The position numbers were made by a program, and so were the translations under genes. This document shows positions 27,666 to 35,774 of a stretch of DNA of 64,000 nucleotides, piece after piece (within the stretch, counting starts at the first letter, position 1; each line of letters starts with the position of its first letter). The notes beneath the pieces were generated by a model. The model worked only from the letters and a program-made list of their open reading frames with translations, searched no databases and was not told where the DNA came from. The DNA comes from Cupriavidus taiwanensis LMG 19424. Its GTDB lineage: Bacteria > Pseudomonadota > Gammaproteobacteria > Burkholderiales > Burkholderiaceae. The stretch covers positions 1,544,001 through 1,608,000 of the forward strand of contig NC_010530.1 in assembly GCF_000069785.1 (NCBI RefSeq). Reading direction: 5' to 3'.

Positions 27666-28106
27666 ATGAAATGCCTGCCTAGCTCCTTGCTGCTGTCTCT
27701 TGCCCTGCTCGCGCTGCCTGCCGCGGGCGCCACGGCGGCGGACGCCAGGGTGTCCGGCGTGGTGCAGGCGGCCGGCCTGTCGCTGCCGGACCGGCATGTC
27801 GCGGCCAAGCTGGCAGCGGAAGCGTCGCTCGACGGCGGCGCCGGCGCGGGTTGCGGCGGCGCGGTCCGCGTGATGGCCGAGCCGGCCGGCAGCGGCGCGC
27901 CGTTGCAGCTGGGCGAGCCCGATGCTCCCGAGGAGATCGCCCCGGATACCGCTTTGCAGACTGCCGCGGCTGCGGAAATGCTGCGCGAACTGCCCGCCGA
28001 GGTCTTCGTGCACCGCGCGCATGTGGCGCCCATGGCCACGTCGGCGGCATTCACAGGCATCCTGCCCATGCTGCCCGTCCTGCGACTGGTGCCCCCGCAC
28101 TGCTGA
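27666..28106 (+). CDS. Small exported protein of unknown function, divergent from the metal two-component system
   Basis: A 146-residue protein with a signal peptide (SSLLLSLALLALPAAGATAA). The mature part is Ala-rich and acidic with one internal Cys (GAGCGGAV) and a C-terminal Cys (VPPHC), and a hydrophobic C-terminal stretch (FTGILPMLPVLRLV). I do not recognise a family. Its position, back to back with CzcR/CzcS-like genes, is where periplasmic metal-responsive proteins such as CzcI or CopX-like products often lie, but it has no His-rich segment. The start ATG at 27666 is the first that gives a complete signal peptide. Confidence 0.6.
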   Translation: MKCLPSSLLLSLALLALPAAGATAADARVSGVVQAAGLSLPDRHVAAKLAAEASLDGGAGAGCGGAVRVMAEPAGSGAPLQLGEPDAPEEIAPDTALQTAAAAEMLRELPAEVFVHRAHVAPMATSAAFTGILPMLPVLRLVPPHC

Positions 28107-28127
28107 GCGCGGGGCCCGGCAAAACAC

Positions 28128-28430
28128 TTAATCGACGCGGAAGAATTCGATCGACTGCCCGGCGTTGACCGCCCGCTGCAGCCAGTCAGGATACTCGCCC
28201 TGCCCGTCCCAGCTCTGGCCAAGGGCATTGCGGTACAGCGGACGCGCGCCCGCGGCCTTCGGCGCGGCCGTGGCCGGCGACGGCGCCGCCTCGCCGGCGC
28301 CTGCCGACGCCTCCGGAACGTTGTCGAAGCATCCGGCCTCGACGAGATCGTCGAGGCTCAGGGCATGACGGTCCATTTGCTCGCGGATCCACGCCACCGC
28401 AGCGAGTTTGGCTGAATCAGACTCGGACAT
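28128..28430 (-). CDS. H-NS-like small nucleoid protein with divergent DNA-binding motif
   Basis: A 100-residue protein whose C terminus (LYRNALGQSWDGQGEYPDWLQRAVNAGQSIEFFRV) aligns with the H-NS/histone-like C-terminal domain common in Burkholderiaceae, where the usual core is Y-x-(D/N)-x-x-G-x-x-W-(S/D)-G-R-G-R-x-P-x-W-L. Here GRGRxP is replaced by GQGEYP, losing both arginines that normally sit in the minor groove. The N-terminal half (AKLAAVAWIREQMDRHALSLDDLVEAG) could be the oligomerisation part and is followed by an Ala/Pro linker. It could be a weak DNA binder or an H-NS antagonist. The ATG at 28428-28430 is preferred over the upstream extension. Confidence 0.72.
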   Translation of the reverse strand: MSESDSAKLAAVAWIREQMDRHALSLDDLVEAGCFDNVPEASAGAGEAAPSPATAAPKAAGARPLYRNALGQSWDGQGEYPDWLQRAVNAGQSIEFFRVD

Positions 28431-28681
28431 GACTTTTGTGAGAGGCCCGCTGCAATTCCGCGGGCAATGAAAAACCGGCGATGGAACCACAGGCCGGTCG
28501 GACAGCCATGATTCTACAGCCTTTGCCCGGCGACAGCTCCTGCGGCGTGGATGCGGTGCCGCTTACGGCGCGCCGGATGACGGCAATGTCATGTTGCGGT
28601 CATGCTCGTGTGGGTAGCCGCCACCTAGACTAGCCACACCGCCGCCCATTCCGGGCCGGCAACCTTACGGAGAAGCGATCC

Positions 28682-28957
28682 ATGCATGCACTCAGGCAAG
28701 TCTTTGTCGCCACCGCCCTTATTGCCGGCGTTGCCGGCGCCGCGCAAGCCGCGCCACGCAGCGCCGATCCGTTCAGCGACGGCGCGCGCAGCGTCACCAG
28801 CACGCGCAGCCCGTTCACCGACGGAGCCCACACCGCCACCGGCACCCGCAGCAGCTTTACCGACGGCGAACACACCGCGACCGGCGCGCGCAACCCGTTT
28901 GCCGACGGTGCCCACAACCCGAACGCCCCGCGCGACAGCTTCACCGACGGCGCCTGA
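28682..28957 (+). CDS. Small exported protein with 14-residue PFTDGA repeats
   Basis: A 91-residue protein, signal peptide cleaved near AAQAAP. The entire mature part is a 14-residue tandem repeat: PFSDGARSVTSTRS, PFTDGAHTATGTRS, SFTDGEHTATGARN, PFADGAHNPNAPRD, then SFTDGA at the C terminus. Period 42 nt. CGGAGAAGCGATCC precedes the ATG. No known function. The repeat core D/S-P-F-S/T-D-G-A is close to DPYSQGA of the protein encoded at 13268, so these are likely relatives. The regular spacing of Asp and aromatic residues could support metal or polysaccharide contact, but this is untested. Confidence 0.78.
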   Translation: MHALRQVFVATALIAGVAGAAQAAPRSADPFSDGARSVTSTRSPFTDGAHTATGTRSSFTDGEHTATGARNPFADGAHNPNAPRDSFTDGA

Positions 28958-28981
28958 CGGCGCCTTGCCCGCGCGCGCGCC

Positions 28982-29866
28982 TCAGCGCAACTCGCCGTAG
29001 ATCCGGCGGGCATCGGCCGCATCCGCGATTGGCCGGCCCAGCGTCAGCCCGCCCTGCACCGCCTGCGCCACCAGCGCATGGTTGCCGGGCGCAAGGCTGC
29101 CGTCGCGCAACAGCAGGTTGTTCTCGAATCCCACCCGCACATGGCCGCCAAACGCGGCGGCCGCCGTCACGCAGGCATTCTCCTCGCGCCCGAACGCGCA
29201 GATGGCCCACGGCAGCGCCTCGCCGCCCTCGGCCGCGGCCTGCAGGAATGGCAGCAGGTCGTGCGGCGACGACACCTGTCCCGCCGAATAGCGTCCCAGC
29301 ACATACAGCACCGACCACGCGCCCGGCGGCACCATGCCGCGCTCGCGCATGCGCTGCCAGCGCCGGACGTCGGCTGCGTCATACAAGATCACCTGCGTCA
29401 TCACGCGCTCGCGCGCCAGCCAGGCGAAGAAAGCCGCCAGTTCGCTGTCCGCGATCTCAGGCACCGCCACTTCGCGCAGGCCCACCGAGACCGCCTCGGG
29501 ACGCAATGCGCGCACCATCGCCATCTGCTCGGCAGCCTGGTACACGCCGGCGGCCTCGCTGGTCACCTGCACCAGCAGCGCGTCACCGACCGCCTGCCTG
29601 ACCGCCGCCAGCGCGTCGCGGTAGGTCTGCACATCGAGCGAATGGCGGCCCTCGGCGTCGCGCACGTGCATGTGCATCATGGCGGCGCCGGCATCGAGGC
29701 AGGCACGCGCTTCCGCCGCCAGCGCCGCCGCGGTCAGCGGTACCGCGGGATGGTCGCTGGCGCGCTTGTAGGCACCGTTGGGCGCCACGGTGACGATCAG
29801 CGGCGATTCGGCCAGCGCGGCGCGCTGGGCGGCAGGCTGGGCGGCCTGGGATGGAGTGTGGGTCAT
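28982..29866 (-). CDS. Beta-keto acid cleavage enzyme (BKACE, DUF849)
   Basis: A 294-residue TIM-barrel enzyme. It opens with LIVTVAPNGAYKRASDHPAVPLTA, then AGAAMMHMHVRDAEGRHSLD, the zinc-binding HxHxR motif of BKACE, and has GFENNLLLRDGSLAPGNHALV near the end. BKACEs condense a beta-keto acid with acetyl-CoA and release acetoacetyl-CoA plus a new acid or amine product. Next to a 3-hydroxyacyl-CoA dehydrogenase it suggests oxidation of a 3-hydroxy acid followed by cleavage, as for L-carnitine (3-dehydrocarnitine to glycine betaine). No betainyl-CoA thioesterase is adjacent, so the substrate is open. It overlaps the dehydrogenase by 4 bases. Confidence 0.88.
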   Translation of the reverse strand: MTHTPSQAAQPAAQRAALAESPLIVTVAPNGAYKRASDHPAVPLTAAALAAEARACLDAGAAMMHMHVRDAEGRHSLDVQTYRDALAAVRQAVGDALLVQVTSEAAGVYQAAEQMAMVRALRPEAVSVGLREVAVPEIADSELAAFFAWLARERVMTQVILYDAADVRRWQRMRERGMVPPGAWSVLYVLGRYSAGQVSSPHDLLPFLQAAAEGGEALPWAICAFGREENACVTAAAAFGGHVRVGFENNLLLRDGSLAPGNHALVAQAVQGGLTLGRPIADAADARRIYGELR

Positions 29867-30846
29867 GGCTGGATCTCGGGCAGTTCGGGCGCGATCAGCG
29901 CCAGGCCGGCGCGCAGCAGGTGGTCATAGCGCGCGCGCTCGGCGGCGATGGTGTCAGGCGTCCACGCATAGAAGCCCTCGCCGCGCTTCATGCCGTGCCG
30001 GCCGTCGGCGGCGCGCTCGGACAGGCAGCGCGCGGGATGGTCGTCGTTGCAGAAGGTCGGGTACATGGTGGCGCCGGCGGCCGCATGCACGTCGATGCCG
30101 GCGTGGTCGCGCTGCAGCACCGGCCCTGCGGCCAGGAAGCGGAAGCCGAAGCCGAAGCGCACGGCCGCATCGACGTCCTCGGGCGAGGCAATGCCACGGT
30201 CGATCAGGCTGAAGGCCTCGCGCGACAGCGCATGCTGCAGCCGGTTGGCGAGGAAGCCGGGCAGGTCCTTGCGTACCTTCACTGGCACCATGCCGCAGCG
30301 GCGCATAAAGGCCGCCAGCGCGTCCGCGCAACTTTCGTCGCTGGCATCGCCCATCACCACCTCCACCAGCGGCACCAGGTGCGCCGGCATGAAGAAATGC
30401 AGGCCAAGCATGCGCGCACGCGTGTCCAGGCCAGCGCCGATCGCGCTGATCGGGAAACTGGAGCTGTTGCTGGCCAGCAGCGTATGCGGGCGCGCACGCG
30501 CCACCAGCTCGGCAAACAGCACCTGCTTCAGCGCCAGGTCCTCGGGAATGCATTCGATCACCAGGTCGACCGATGCCCAGTCGACGGCGTCGAGCGTCGC
30601 CGCCACCGCGAGGCGTTCCGCACCCGCTTCGCGGCCGATCGCGGCGAGGTTGGCGCGCACCCGCGCGGGCAGCGCGCCGGCACGTCCGGCATCGGGTTCG
30701 ACGATGGTGGTGCGGCACAGCGCGCGGGTCAGCACCACGGCGACATCGGCGCCCATGGTGCCGCCACCCACCACTACGGCATGGGCGGCGCCGGGCCGGC
30801 TCAGTATCGATGGCGTGGGCAGGGGTGCGGGGCTGGGGTTCGGCAT
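29863..30846 (-). CDS. 3-hydroxyacyl-CoA dehydrogenase family protein (L-carnitine dehydrogenase-like)
   Basis: A 327-residue NAD-dependent dehydrogenase. The Rossmann motif AVVVGGGTMGADVAVVL leads, the catalytic region has SNSSSFPISAIG and ARMLGLHFFMPAHLVPLVEVV (HFF-P motif), and the C-terminal 3HCDH domain includes GFLANRLQHALSREAFSLIDRGIAS. Short-chain L-carnitine dehydrogenases have this form. It would make the beta-keto substrate for the BKACE. The ATG at 30844-30846 (AGGA seven bases upstream) is chosen over the one at 30861. Confidence 0.83.
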   Translation of the reverse strand: MPNPSPAPLPTPSILSRPGAAHAVVVGGGTMGADVAVVLTRALCRTTIVEPDAGRAGALPARVRANLAAIGREAGAERLAVAATLDAVDWASVDLVIECIPEDLALKQVLFAELVARARPHTLLASNSSSFPISAIGAGLDTRARMLGLHFFMPAHLVPLVEVVMGDASDESCADALAAFMRRCGMVPVKVRKDLPGFLANRLQHALSREAFSLIDRGIASPEDVDAAVRFGFGFRFLAAGPVLQRDHAGIDVHAAAGATMYPTFCNDDHPARCLSERAADGRHGMKRGEGFYAWTPDTIAAERARYDHLLRAGLALIAPELPEIQP

Positions 30847-30906
30847 GATTGGTCCTGGCATCCCGCCAGTGTAGAGATCCCGCTTTGATAGAAGAAGTCG
30901 ATTTTC

Positions 30907-30935
30907 TGGATAAAATGATCTGCAAACCAGATCAA
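30907..30935. promoter_or_regulatory. LysR box overlapping the promoter of the BKACE operon
   Basis: The dyad GATCTG-CAAAC-CAGATC (30917-30933) contains the LysR consensus T-N11-A. On the minus strand it overlaps a good sigma-70 promoter: TTGATC (30930-30935), 17-bp spacer, TATCCA (30907-30912). The adjacent divergent LysR gene at 30977 is the obvious regulator. Confidence 0.75.
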
Positions 30936-30976
30936 TCGCTTTCCGTCCGGCCACGCATGCGTGCCGGACCGCCGCC

Positions 30977-31915
30977 ATGCACATCAACCTGTCGATGCGC
31001 GACATCGAGACCACGCTGGTGCTGGGCCGCACGCTGAACTTCCGCCAGGCCGCCAGCCAGCTTCACCTGTCGCAATCCGCCCTGTCCACGCAAATCCTGC
31101 GCATCGAGGAAGCGCTAGGCGTGCGCCTGTTCGACCGCACCACCCGCACCGTGCGCCTGACCGCGGCGGGCCAGGTCTTCATGCAGCAGGCCGCGCTGCT
31201 GCAGGCGGCGTTCCGCGGCGCCATCGACGCCGTGACCGGCATCGCCAGCGCCGAGCGCGGCCAGGTGGCGGTGGCCGCGCTGCCCTCGCTGGCGGCGCGG
31301 GTGCTGCCGCGCGTGCTAATGGCCTACCACCAGGCCCGCCCCGAAGTGGCGCTGAAGGTGTTCGACACCCTGTCCGGCCCGGCCTTCGACCTGGTCCGCG
31401 CCGGCGATGTCGATTTCGCGCTGACCGCCGCCGATCCGCAGCAGGCGGACCTGCACTATGAGCCGCTGCTGTCGGACCGCTTCGTGCTGCTGATCCCGTC
31501 GGCGCACCCGCTGGCACGCAGCCCCGGACCGCTGCGCTGGGCGGATACCGCCGACGCGCCGCATGTGTCGATGACCCATCCCAGCAGCGTGCGCCAGTAC
31601 GCGGAATGGGCCTTCCTGCAGAACCGCATCCGCTTCCAGCCGGTGTTCGAGGCCGAACGCCTGGCCACCATCGCGGCCATGGTCGAATGCGGCTTTGGCG
31701 TGGCCGCGCTGCCGGAGATCGCCGCGGGCACCGTGCGCCAGCCCGGGATTGTCGAACGGCTGCTGACCGCGCCGGTCACCGAGCGCTCGATCGGCCTGGT
31801 TACCGCGCGCAACCGCAGCCTGTCGCCGGCCGCGGCAGAGCTGGCGGCGGCCGTGCGCGCGCGCCTGGCAAGCCCGCCACTGCCCGCCGCGGCCGACACG
31901 GAGGCCGGCGCATGA
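30977..31915 (+). CDS. LysR-family regulator of the divergent BKACE operon
   Basis: A 312-residue LysR protein. The helix-turn-helix is NFRQAASQLHLSQSALSTQILRIEEALGVRLFDRTTRTVRLTAAG, and the effector domain begins at about residue 90 (GQVAVAALPSLAARVLPRVL). The CynR/CbbR-like pattern FDFA-type strand (GDVDFALTA) and the hinge (ECGFGVAALPEIAA) are present. It is divergent from the dehydrogenase-BKACE pair with a LysR box between them, so it probably activates that operon in response to the pathway substrate. Its stop overlaps the antiporter start by 4 bases, so the antiporter is probably co-transcribed. Confidence 0.9.
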   Translation: MHINLSMRDIETTLVLGRTLNFRQAASQLHLSQSALSTQILRIEEALGVRLFDRTTRTVRLTAAGQVFMQQAALLQAAFRGAIDAVTGIASAERGQVAVAALPSLAARVLPRVLMAYHQARPEVALKVFDTLSGPAFDLVRAGDVDFALTAADPQQADLHYEPLLSDRFVLLIPSAHPLARSPGPLRWADTADAPHVSMTHPSSVRQYAEWAFLQNRIRFQPVFEAERLATIAAMVECGFGVAALPEIAAGTVRQPGIVERLLTAPVTERSIGLVTARNRSLSPAAAELAAAVRARLASPPLPAAADTEAGA

Positions 31916-34149
31916 GCATCATCGTCGATATCCTGATCCTGGCCGGCGTGCTGCTGGCCATCGTCGCCGTGGTGCAGGTGGCCGCGGCGCGGCTGGTGCT
32001 GCCGGAATCCACGCTGCTGTCGGCCATCGGCATCGCCATCGGCGCCGGCTATGTCGCCATCGACGCCGCCCACCCGGACTTCGCCCGCCACTTCCTGCAT
32101 CCGCTGATCGACCCGGCCTTGCCGCCCGAGGCCTACCTGTGGATTTTCCTGCCGCCGCTGCTGTTCCACGCCGCACTGACCGCCGACGTGCGCGGCATGT
32201 TGCCCGACGCGGCGCCGATCCTGCTGCTGGCGGTGATAGCGGTGGTAGTGGCCACCGGTGTCATCGGCGTGGCCACCGCGGCGGCCAGCGGCATGCCGCT
32301 GGCGGTGTGCCTGCTGCTGGGGGCGGTGGTGGCCACCACCGATCCGGCCGCGGTGATCGCGATCTTCCGCGACGTGGGCGCGCCGGCGCGGCTGATCCGG
32401 CTGGTGGAAGGCGAAAGCCTGCTCAACGACGCCGCCGCGATCGCCATCGTCGGCGTGCTGGTGGCCATGCTGACGGGTCATGGCGCGCAGGCAACGCTGG
32501 CGGCGGGCCTGCGCGAACTGGCGTGGGCCTTTGCCGGCGGGGTGTTGTGCGGCGCGCTGGCCGGCCGGCTGGTGTCCGACCTGCTGCCCCGGCTGGCCGG
32601 GCTGGCCATGGCGGAAAGCGCGCTGACCCTGGCGCTGCCCTACCCGCTCTATCTGCTGGCCGAGCAATTGCTGGGCGTATCGGGCGTGGTCGCGGTGGTC
32701 TGCGCCGGGCTGATGGTCAGCGCGCTCGGTCCCACGCGGCTGGCGCCGCCCAACTGGCGGCACCTGCGCATGATGTGGGAGCAGTTCGCCGGGATTGCCG
32801 GCGCCGTGGTGTTCCTGCTGGCCGCCGTACGCGTGCCTTCGATGCTGGCGGGCGTCACCGGCCATCATGGCTGGCTGTTGCTGGCGCTGGTGCTCGCGGC
32901 GCTGGCGGCGCGCCTGGTGACGCTGTTCGGGCTGCTGCCACTGCTGTCGTGGCTGCGGCTGAGCGCGCCGATCGATGGCGCCTTCAAGCTGGCCATCGCC
33001 TGGGGCGGGCTGCGCGGCGCGGTCACGCTGGTACTGGCGCTGGGCATCGCCGAGAACAGCGACCTGCCCTATGAAACGCGGCATTTCGTCGCCATCCTGG
33101 CCACCGGGTTCGTGCTGGTCAGCCTGCTGCTCAACGGCACCACGCTGCGGGGCCTGATCCACCGGCTGGGCCTGGACCAGCTTTCGCCGCAGGAGCGGGC
33201 GCTGCAGCTGCAGGCAATCCGCCTGTCCACCGAAGAAGTCGAAGCGATGCTGGCGCGCGTGGCCGAATCGTTCGACCTGCCACCCGCGATCGCGCGCGAG
33301 GCGGCGCAGAAGTACCGGCACGGCATCGAGCTGGGCTCGGCGGAATTCGACTTCGACACGGCCCTGTCCGAGCGCGACCGCCTGAGCATCGGCCTGGTCA
33401 CGCTGGCCACGCGCGAGCGCGAGCTGATTCCCGAATACGGCGACGGCGTGATCTCGGTGGCCAACCTCGACGCGATGATGCGCAACACCGCGCAGATGAT
33501 CGACGCGGCGCGCGAACACGGGCGCATCGGCTACAACCGCGCCGCGCGGCATATCCTGGACTATCACCTGGGCTTCAAGGTGGCGCTGTTCCTGCATCGC
33601 CGGCTGGGCTTCGACCGGCCGCTGGCGCGCGCGCTGGCCGACCGCTTTGAATTGCTGATCTGCCGCCAGACCGTGCTGGACCGGCTGCGCCGCTACAACC
33701 GCTCGATGCTGACGCCGGTGTTCGGCGCGCGCATGGCGACGGTGCTCGACGGCGTGCTGGAAGACCGCTCGCGCGCCGCCGCCGAAGGCCTGGCCGACAT
33801 GCGCGGCAAGTTCGGCGCCTATACCGTGGCGCTGGAGCGGCGCCTGCTGATGCTGTTCGCGCTGCGAAAGGGCAGGCTGTCGCTGGAAGCGATGCGCGAA
33901 GAGGCGGTGATTTCCAAGCAAGCGTTCAACCAGATCGCCCAGGTGATCCAGCAGGCGTGGCATGCCAATCTTCAGCGCCCGCCCTTGCGCGGCGTGACGG
34001 ACTACGCGGGCGGGCCCGGCGCGGCGCCGGGCCCGCGGCCGTCAGGAGGGATCCTTGGTGCGGGTACGCGAAACGGCGGCCATGATGCCGATGCCGAGCA
34101 CAATCAGGCAGGCAATGCCGATATAGACCGGCGCCAGCCCGGCCGTTGA
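31912..34149 (+). CDS. CPA1-family Na+/H+ (K+/H+) antiporter with long cytoplasmic tail
   Basis: A 745-residue monovalent cation:proton antiporter. About 12 helices span residues 1-410 with the CPA1 signatures DPAAVIAIFRDVG and EGESLLNDAAAIAIVGVL (ion-binding Asp) and FKLAIAWGGLRGAVTLVLALG. The roughly 330-residue cytoplasmic tail is mostly helical (RLSTEEVEAMLARVAESF...) and may sense pH or regulate the carrier. It starts with an ATGA overlap on the LysR stop. The last 36 codons overlap the oppositely oriented small membrane protein gene and are low complexity (GGPGAAPGPRPSGG), so the true functional end may be earlier. Confidence 0.88.
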   Translation: MSIIVDILILAGVLLAIVAVVQVAAARLVLPESTLLSAIGIAIGAGYVAIDAAHPDFARHFLHPLIDPALPPEAYLWIFLPPLLFHAALTADVRGMLPDAAPILLLAVIAVVVATGVIGVATAAASGMPLAVCLLLGAVVATTDPAAVIAIFRDVGAPARLIRLVEGESLLNDAAAIAIVGVLVAMLTGHGAQATLAAGLRELAWAFAGGVLCGALAGRLVSDLLPRLAGLAMAESALTLALPYPLYLLAEQLLGVSGVVAVVCAGLMVSALGPTRLAPPNWRHLRMMWEQFAGIAGAVVFLLAAVRVPSMLAGVTGHHGWLLLALVLAALAARLVTLFGLLPLLSWLRLSAPIDGAFKLAIAWGGLRGAVTLVLALGIAENSDLPYETRHFVAILATGFVLVSLLLNGTTLRGLIHRLGLDQLSPQERALQLQAIRLSTEEVEAMLARVAESFDLPPAIAREAAQKYRHGIELGSAEFDFDTALSERDRLSIGLVTLATRERELIPEYGDGVISVANLDAMMRNTAQMIDAAREHGRIGYNRAARHILDYHLGFKVALFLHRRLGFDRPLARALADRFELLICRQTVLDRLRRYNRSMLTPVFGARMATVLDGVLEDRSRAAAEGLADMRGKFGAYTVALERRLLMLFALRKGRLSLEAMREEAVISKQAFNQIAQVIQQAWHANLQRPPLRGVTDYAGGPGAAPGPRPSGGILGAGTRNGGHDADAEHNQAGNADIDRRQPGR

Positions 34150-34212
34150 CAGGCCCCAGGCAATGCCGCCCACCAGAACCAGCAGGCCGATGATGTATAG
34201 CGCGAATGACAT
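34042..34212 (-). CDS. Small two-helix membrane protein
   Basis: A 56-residue protein, MSFALYIIGLLVLVGG to RTRTKDPS, with two transmembrane helices (about residues 3-22 and 28-48) and a basic C terminus. AAGGAG precedes the ATG at 34210-34212, so I take it as real despite its overlap with the antiporter's last 108 bases on the other strand. The family is not recognised. It may be a stress-induced membrane peptide. Confidence 0.7.
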   Translation of the reverse strand: MSFALYIIGLLVLVGGIAWGLSTAGLAPVYIGIACLIVLGIGIMAAVSRTRTKDPS

Positions 34213-34504
34213 GAGTCGGCTCCTTCGGAGGTGCAACCTGTGTTCAATGTAGGCAGCGTGCGCGGCGCGAGGGATAGGACAAGGACGGATGCTGGCGTAG
34301 GCGGGTTCTGACCCGCTTGTGACCTGGCCTGAGAATTTGCGTGACTTGTCAGGTCCTTTGCCGCCGGCGCCTCCGGCCCGCTGTCATGCCCGGCGGCGCG
34401 CGCCTCTGTATCTGTCCGGGTCGCCAGCCGCCTCGTATACTCGCGGGACCGGCGCCGCCGCGCCTCACCGATCCCGAACATCAAACAAGCAACGGAGCAG
34501 CAGC

Positions 34505-35383
34505 ATGCGTGTCGCATTCCTCGGACTGGGCGTCATGGGTTTCCATATGGCCGGGCACCTGGTTGCCAGGGGCCACGAGGTCACCGTCTATAACCGCACC
34601 GCCGCCAGGGCCCAGGCCTGGGTGGACCGGTTCGGCGGCAAATCCGCCGCCACCCCCGCGCAGGCCGTGCGCGATGCGCAGGTGGCCTGCTCCTGCGTCG
34701 GCAACGACGACGACCTGCGCGCGGTGCTGACCGGGCGCGACGGCGCCTTCTTCGGCGCGCCCAGCGGTTGCATCTTTGTCGACCACACTACCGCCAGCGC
34801 CAACGTCGCGCGCGAGCTCTACACGGCGGCCGGCGAACGCGGCCTGCACTTTGTCGACGGCCCGGTCTCGGGCGGCGAAGTGGGCGCGGAAAAAGGCATC
34901 CTGACCATCATGTGCGGCGGCGACGCCGAGGCCTTTGCGCGGGCCGAGCCGGTCATCGCCGCCTACGCGCGCGCCGTGACCCGCATCGGCGAATCCGGTG
35001 CCGGGCAGCTGGCCAAGATGGTCAACCAGATCAGCATCGCCGGCCTGATCCAGGGCCTGTCCGAGGCCATTGCCTTCGGCGAGCGCGCGGGCCTGGACAT
35101 GCGCCTGGTGCTGGACGTCATCAGCAAGGGCGCGGCCGGTTCCTGGCAGCTGGAGAATCGCGGCCCCACCATGATCGACAACAAGTTCGACTTTGGCTTC
35201 GCGGTGGACTGGATGCGCAAGGACCTTGGCCTGTGCCTGGACGAAGCCCGCCGCAACGGCGCCAGCGTGCCGGTCACCGCGCTGGTGGACCAGTTCTACG
35301 CCGACCTGCAGCAGATGGGCTGTGGCCGCGCCGACACCTCATCGCTGATCAAGCGGCTGCGCCAGCACAGCGATAAGGCGTGA
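34505..35383 (+). CDS. 3-hydroxyisobutyrate dehydrogenase-family NAD(P)-dependent oxidoreductase
   Basis: A 292-residue beta-hydroxyacid dehydrogenase. The dinucleotide fold is FLGLGVMGFHMAGHL, then VDHTTASANVARELY, the substrate loop DGPVSGGEVGAEKGILTIMCGG and the catalytic Lys in GAGQLAKMVNQ. The C-terminal all-alpha domain has WQLENRGPTMI and FAVDWMRKDLGLCLDEA. The family includes 3-hydroxyisobutyrate, tartronate semialdehyde and glyoxylate/succinic semialdehyde reductases; which one cannot be decided from the sequence. It stands alone, with no valine- or glycolate-pathway neighbours. Confidence 0.88.
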   Translation: MRVAFLGLGVMGFHMAGHLVARGHEVTVYNRTAARAQAWVDRFGGKSAATPAQAVRDAQVACSCVGNDDDLRAVLTGRDGAFFGAPSGCIFVDHTTASANVARELYTAAGERGLHFVDGPVSGGEVGAEKGILTIMCGGDAEAFARAEPVIAAYARAVTRIGESGAGQLAKMVNQISIAGLIQGLSEAIAFGERAGLDMRLVLDVISKGAAGSWQLENRGPTMIDNKFDFGFAVDWMRKDLGLCLDEARRNGASVPVTALVDQFYADLQQMGCGRADTSSLIKRLRQHSDKA

Positions 35384-35532
35384 GGGCCACGCGCACGCCA
35401 CCCCGCCGTCGTCCGATTCCTACAGGGCAATCGGCGCCGTACGGAAGGGCCGCGCCGCGCCACAAGCGTAAAGTGGACGCATGAGGGCCGCGCCGCTGGT
35501 GTCGCGCGGCCGGCCCGGCAACGGAGACCATC

Positions 35533-35709
35533 ATGTGGAAACTCGCAGGCGCGCTTCTGGTAGGCGCAAGCATGGCGCTGGCCGGCTGTACGGCGGCGGG
35601 CGCGGTAGCCGGCGGTGTCGCCGGGCATGAACTGACCGACGGCAGCACCGCCGGCACCGTCGGCGGCGCCGTGGTGGGTGGCGTGATCGGCCACGAGCTG
35701 GGCAAGTGA
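35533..35709 (+). CDS. Small glycine-zipper lipoprotein (OsmB-like)
   Basis: A 58-residue lipoprotein. The signal peptide ends in the lipobox LAGC (Cys 19), followed by a glycine-zipper repeat (GAVAGGVAGHE, GTVGGAVVGGVIGHELGK) of the kind found in OsmB/SlyB-like 2TM proteins. It is probably anchored in the outer membrane and may respond to envelope or osmotic stress. ACGGAGACC precedes the ATG. A strong terminator follows at 35728. Confidence 0.78.
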   Translation: MWKLAGALLVGASMALAGCTAAGAVAGGVAGHELTDGSTAGTVGGAVVGGVIGHELGK

Positions 35710-35727
35710 CAGCCGGTACGGCGCCAG

Positions 35728-35765
35728 AAAGCATCCAGGCCGCTGCGTGCGGCCTGGATGCTTTT
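35728..35765. terminator. Strong bidirectional terminator
   Basis: A perfect 16-bp stem, AAAGCATCCAGGCCGC and its exact complement, encloses the loop TGCGT and ends in TTTT on the plus strand and AAA on the other. It lies between the converging lipoprotein and glycosyltransferase genes and can serve both. Confidence 0.92.
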
Positions 35766-35774
35766 GCTTGCGAG

